Positions 61,083 to 64,000 of a stretch of 64,000 nucleotides of DNA are shown piece by piece. Positions within the stretch are counted from its first letter, which is position 1. Each line of letters starts with the position of its first letter. The stretch comes from Nansenia antarctica. Its lineage: Eukaryota; Chordata; Actinopteri; Argentiniformes; Microstomatidae. A model generated the notes under the pieces. It was not told the origin of the DNA, did no database searches, and was given only the letters and a program-made list of their open reading frames with translations. The stretch is taken from positions 46,788,592 to 46,852,591 of the forward strand of contig OZ022346.1 of assembly GCA_963989245.1 (NCBI GenBank), written 5' to 3'. The position numbers were made by a program, and so were the translations under genes.

Positions 61083-61525
61083 GACCTCTCCGTTCGGAGA
61101 CCTTTGATACACATATTCTGCCTCCCCTGCAAAATTAATATATGTATCAGGAGTCCAAGCAGTCTTTCAGATACAACTCTGCATTGTTGATAAAGAATGC
61201 CAGCCTGCAGGAACAGTATGAGACTTTCCGTACAAAGAGAAGAGATATGGGATACTCAAAGGAGGAAATGGAGGAATCGTATGGCTTTTTGCTATTCGAG
61301 GATAAAGACAAGGCAAATCAACTTGGAGAGACGGGCATAGTCACTGGGCACAGCACATGCTCAACACTTGGAGATCCTTCAAAGGGTGTGTACGTATCCA
61401 AGTTCTCGGACTGCCTCGACCTCAACCGCTGGTACCATGGGAAAACTGGTCACATCGCCATCATCAGGCTGACCAAGGGCAGAGTCAAAGAGGTGACGGA
61501 GAACTACACCAATAACTTCACCTAA
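61083..61525 (+). pseudogene. tasor2: TASOR2-like fragment (DUF3715 pseudo-PARP domain)
   Basis: The plus strand encodes ETFDTHILPPLQN, an in-frame TAA (61136-61138), then YMYQESKQSFRYNSALLIKN, MEESYGFLLFEDKDKANQLG, TLGDPSKGVYVSKFSDCLDL, NRWYHGKTGHIAII and VKEVTENYTNNFT. This is the DUF3715 domain of TASOR/TASOR2 (TASOR is the HUSH-complex scaffold that silences transposons), closest to TASOR2 by LNRWYHGK. About 145 codons are uninterrupted by introns, it abuts L1 ORF1 at its 5' side and a MITE piece at its 3' side. It is a dead fragment, probably a processed copy. Confidence 0.65.
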
Positions 61526-61526
61526 A

Positions 61527-61640
61527 GTTTTTGACATTCCGTTCTGTTTTGAGAGATGGAAACCTTTGTATTTTATGAATGACTCACTAACTCAAAAAAT
61601 GTCATTAAACATTTTAAAAAGAACACCACACAGGCGTTAA
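61527..61640 (+). mobile_element. Partial MITE, third copy
   Basis: aaagtttttgacattccgtt to gaacaccacacaggcgttaa matches the interior of the MITEs at 30865-31118 and 32296-32546. Confidence 0.65.
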
Positions 61641-63067
61641 GTACGATCAGCGGAAAATTGGCAAAGCCTTCCAAAAAGCAGTTTTGCCTTTATTGCCATA
61701 CACCACATAGCAAAATTGCAAGACATTTATTAAGGATGCATCCAAACGAAGATGACGTTGCACATGCTTGTAGTTTTCCGAAAGGTTCCAAAATCAGATT
61801 AAGTTTGTTGGATCAACTCCGCAACAAAGGGAACTATCAACACAATTTTGCAGTTCTGCAAACTGGAAACGGGGAAATTGTGCCCAAGAGGCAAACTAAT
61901 ACAGCTCTGTCAGTGCGTGACTATCTGCCGTGCCAATATTGTTTCGCTTTTTACGTCAAAACTGATTTGTGGAAGCACGAGCGCAAATGTAAAGTCAAAG
62001 CGGAGCAACTTGACAGTGATGTGCAACCGCATTTATTACACGAAATGACGCCTCCTTCAAATCCAGAGAATGAAGTTGCAGTCCGAAGCTCGGCACGACA
62101 GAGGAACAAACCAAAACCCCCAAAAGTGCCCCCTACTAAGGGTGTCAAAAGAGAGAGGACACCACCTTTGGAAGAGGAATCCAGACCTAGGAAAGTAAAT
62201 GTGAAGGATGAAGATACACATACAAGTGGTATGTCTGCATATGAACTTGAACGTTTGGAAAACGTTAAACAAAACCAGGATTTCCTGTCCTCCATTAAAC
62301 TGCTACAGGCCAGTGAAGCTTTAAAAAAGAGAGTTCTTCAGAGCAAGTCAAAGAGCACAGTGACTGAAGTTCTGCCTCCTCGCAAGTCCATGCGCCTACA
62401 GTACAAAGATTCTGAGTCAGTCGCCGTCCCGCTGGAATCCGGCTCGGATGCGCCCCTTCAATCGGCCGAGATACCGGAGGGACCCGTCAGTATGGAAGCA
62501 GTGAACATGGACGAGGGCAGTCAGCTACCTCCAGAGTTCCTCAGGCTGTGGGCCGAGAACTCCATAAAAGAAGAAAAGCCAGAGTTGAACCCGGACCTGA
62601 AAGAGTATCAGACCGCCCTGAGGAGCCTGCATCTGACCTTCAAAACTGAGTATGAAAATCCCATCACCCGTGCAAGGGAGAAGGATGCCACCCCTGGTGA
62701 GAAGGCACTGGGACTCAGGATGTCAGAGAACCTCATGGCCATCATAAGTCCATACTTCCTGAGGAGGACAAAGGCAGAAGTGCAGAGCAAAAAGCAACAC
62801 TGTACAAAAGCCAGTGAAAAAGACTTGGAGTCAGAAGAGAAAGGGAATGTGTATCTTCTGGTGGTAGAGGAGGAAGAGAAGGTAGATGTGATGGTGAAAG
62901 AGGAGGAGGAGGAAGGAGGAGAGGATGAAGAGAAACGTCAGAAGTGTGTCTATGCACACTGTTGGAGGACATGGTACTGGAACCCTCTCTTCTCCTTCGT
63001 GGAGCCTCACCAGAGACTGTTCTGTGATTTTCTCTTTGTGTGCAATGGTAATAGTCAGATTATCTGA
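61640..63067 (+). CDS. Chimeric ORF: zinc-finger region + WDR76 segment + ERCC6L segment
   Basis: One frame is open for about 470 codons to a TGA at 63065-63067; no ATG begins it (the frame opens upstream of a TTG at 61658, possibly after an acceptor gatcag at 61650). Residues 8-110 have Cys/His clusters (FCLYCHTPHSKIARHLLRMH, CQYCFAFYVKTDLWKHERKC) with VAHACSFPKGSKIRLSLLDQ, a type common in transposon-derived fish proteins. Next, SAYELERLENVKQNQDFLSS, VLPPRKSMRLQYKDSESVAV and PPEFLRLWAENSIKEEKPEL match the WDR76 N-terminal region (no WD repeats). Then FKTEYENPITRAREKDATPG and NLMAIISPYFLRRTKAEVQ match the SNF2 helicase ERCC6L (PICH), broken off before its second RecA lobe. An acidic tail follows. 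The joins are in frame without intron remnants. Whether it is transcribed is unknown. Confidence 0.6.
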   Translation, partial: STISGKLAKPSKKQFCLYCHTPHSKIARHLLRMHPNEDDVAHACSFPKGSKIRLSLLDQLRNKGNYQHNFAVLQTGNGEIVPKRQTNTALSVRDYLPCQYCFAFYVKTDLWKHERKCKVKAEQLDSDVQPHLLHEMTPPSNPENEVAVRSSARQRNKPKPPKVPPTKGVKRERTPPLEEESRPRKVNVKDEDTHTSGMSAYELERLENVKQNQDFLSSIKLLQASEALKKRVLQSKSKSTVTEVLPPRKSMRLQYKDSESVAVPLESGSDAPLQSAEIPEGPVSMEAVNMDEGSQLPPEFLRLWAENSIKEEKPELNPDLKEYQTALRSLHLTFKTEYENPITRAREKDATPGEKALGLRMSENLMAIISPYFLRRTKAEVQSKKQHCTKASEKDLESEEKGNVYLLVVEEEEKVDVMVKEEEEEGGEDEEKRQKCVYAHCWRTWYWNPLFSFVEPHQRLFCDFLFVCNGNSQII

Positions 63068-63070
63068 TAT

Positions 63071-63170
63071 GTTCGTAACACATATGTCCAGCCTGGAGCG
63101 GCCTTCCCACCAGCAATGTGGAATGTGTTCGAAAGAAACATGGAGCAAAGGACCAATAACCATGTTGAAT
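63071..63170 (+). pseudogene. MULE transposase C-terminal remnant
   Basis: TYVQPGAAFPPAMWNVFERN then MEQRTNNHVE before a gtaagt, matching the FPPxxWNxxER...RTNNxVEGWH signature downstream of the MULE transposase core. It is only about 33 codons. It directly follows the chimeric ORF. Confidence 0.5.
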
Positions 63171-64000
63171 GTAAGTGTAACAATGACAGATCTGAACAAA
63201 ACAAATATAATTTCATCTAATAACTAAATCTGAAGTATTAAGTTAATTATTTTATATTGTTAATATAATATTGTCTGCTAATTATGGGTTAATTCATTCT
63301 TATCCTATCACCTCTGGGCCTGTGCGTATATCGAGTATAGGTTTAACTATGAGCCGAAACAAAAATTAACGAAACATCAAACACAGCAGAGGACAGGAGG
63401 GCTCTTTAAACAGGAGGGCTCTTTAAACAGGTGGACGAGTTGCCAATTGGTCCGGTACAGGCGCGCTAATGATGATGGACGTAACATCAGTCCAATCATG
63501 GGCGAGCACCGTGATTGAGAAAGGATTAAGAAAGGATTTAAAATTGTGAAAGGAGGAGACACAGAGGGGAAAATGTTCAATGTCAAAATGTTCATGCCAA
63601 ACTAATAACATTTAGGGCCTGTTACGCTTGCCTGGCTCAGGACAAGGTGACAAAAAGGGAGACGACACATGGAGAACAATAATAGGAGATTTATTAAAGA
63701 ATAATATGTTAAATGGAAATAATGATAAAGTAAATAGTAACAACCAACAAAAAGGCTGCTGGTCGACAAGGAAGAGACCGAGTCCATCAATTTGACCCCC
63801 TCTTAAAGTTCCTGGGACAATCAGGATGATCACCTTCACCTGTGCCCATCAGGAACCAAGAGAGAGGGTCAACAAGACAACAGATAATTGGCGCCCACTG
63901 GTGGTACCAGTGTGGATCGTCACATCCCCCCCCTTAAAACAGAGGCCTACTAAAAAGGTCTCTGCTAATTTGTTTCCCAGATTACAAATAATACAAATAA
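63171..64000. other. Right edge, no gene seen
   Basis: AT-rich to 63610, then sequence starting tgttacgcttgcctggctca and reaching catccccccccttaaaacag that looks like the start of another repeat leaving the window. Confidence 0.4.

Noticed and set aside
61658..61660. Translation start of the chimeric ORF
   Set aside because: The codon is TTG and the frame is open upstream, so no genuine start is shown.

Overview
The window is vertebrate nuclear DNA, most likely from a ray-finned (teleost) fish. Coding sequence is split into short exons with GT/AG borders. The proteins match vertebrate families, and the mobile elements are those usual in fish: hAT, Harbinger-like, Tc1/mariner, L1, L2 and other non-LTR elements, and a solo LTR. 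There are no operons, CRISPR arrays, or tRNA/rRNA genes that I can see. Exon borders below were read by eye from splice signals and codon phase.

Layout. At 201-846 (minus) lie two exons of tdrd12, a piRNA-pathway helicase/Tudor gene running off the left edge. From 1357 to 9739 is a nest of DNA transposons: a Harbinger-like element (2273-7407, TSD TAA) contains a hAT (2618-5537, TSD tattaggg), and a second hAT (7553-9654, TSD attacgat) lies beside it. At 10204-11438 (minus) is a decayed numa1-like gene segment, followed by a nearly full-length L1 (11541-17722) with a 15-bp target duplication. From 18480 to 20557 are an L2 fragment, a possible orphan exon and a deleted Tc1. From 21256 to 27150 is a two-copy segmental duplication: each copy has two broken lap3 exons followed by a C-rich minisatellite. 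A solo LTR with a 5-bp TSD is at 27726-28276.

From 29795 to 35253 (minus) is nsmce4a, a SMC5/6-complex gene with all ten coding exons visible but with one 2-bp frame break in exon 6. From about 40.7 to 49.8 kb (minus) is tdrd5 (LOTUS plus Tudor domains), whose introns hold minisatellites and a complete hAT.

The plus-strand half from 53.6 kb is the oddest part. Exons of cxxc1 (CFP1) run directly into exons of mbd1 in one phase-compatible series, so the two neighbouring genes appear to have been fused by deletion. From 59.06 to 63.17 kb is a collage of gene pieces and transposons: an L1 ORF1 is split by an lhx8 3'-end copy with an 8-bp TSD, then come a TASOR2-like fragment with a stop codon, a MITE, and one long ORF joining a transposon-type zinc-finger region to WDR76 and ERCC6L segments. 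A MULE transposase remnant follows.

Taken together, the window holds two or three host genes likely to be alive (tdrd12, tdrd5, perhaps nsmce4a) set in a region full of nested transposons, pseudogenes, duplications and processed fragments of genes probably expressed in the germ line. That is what one expects of a low-recombination or rapidly rearranging region, but this last point is inference.
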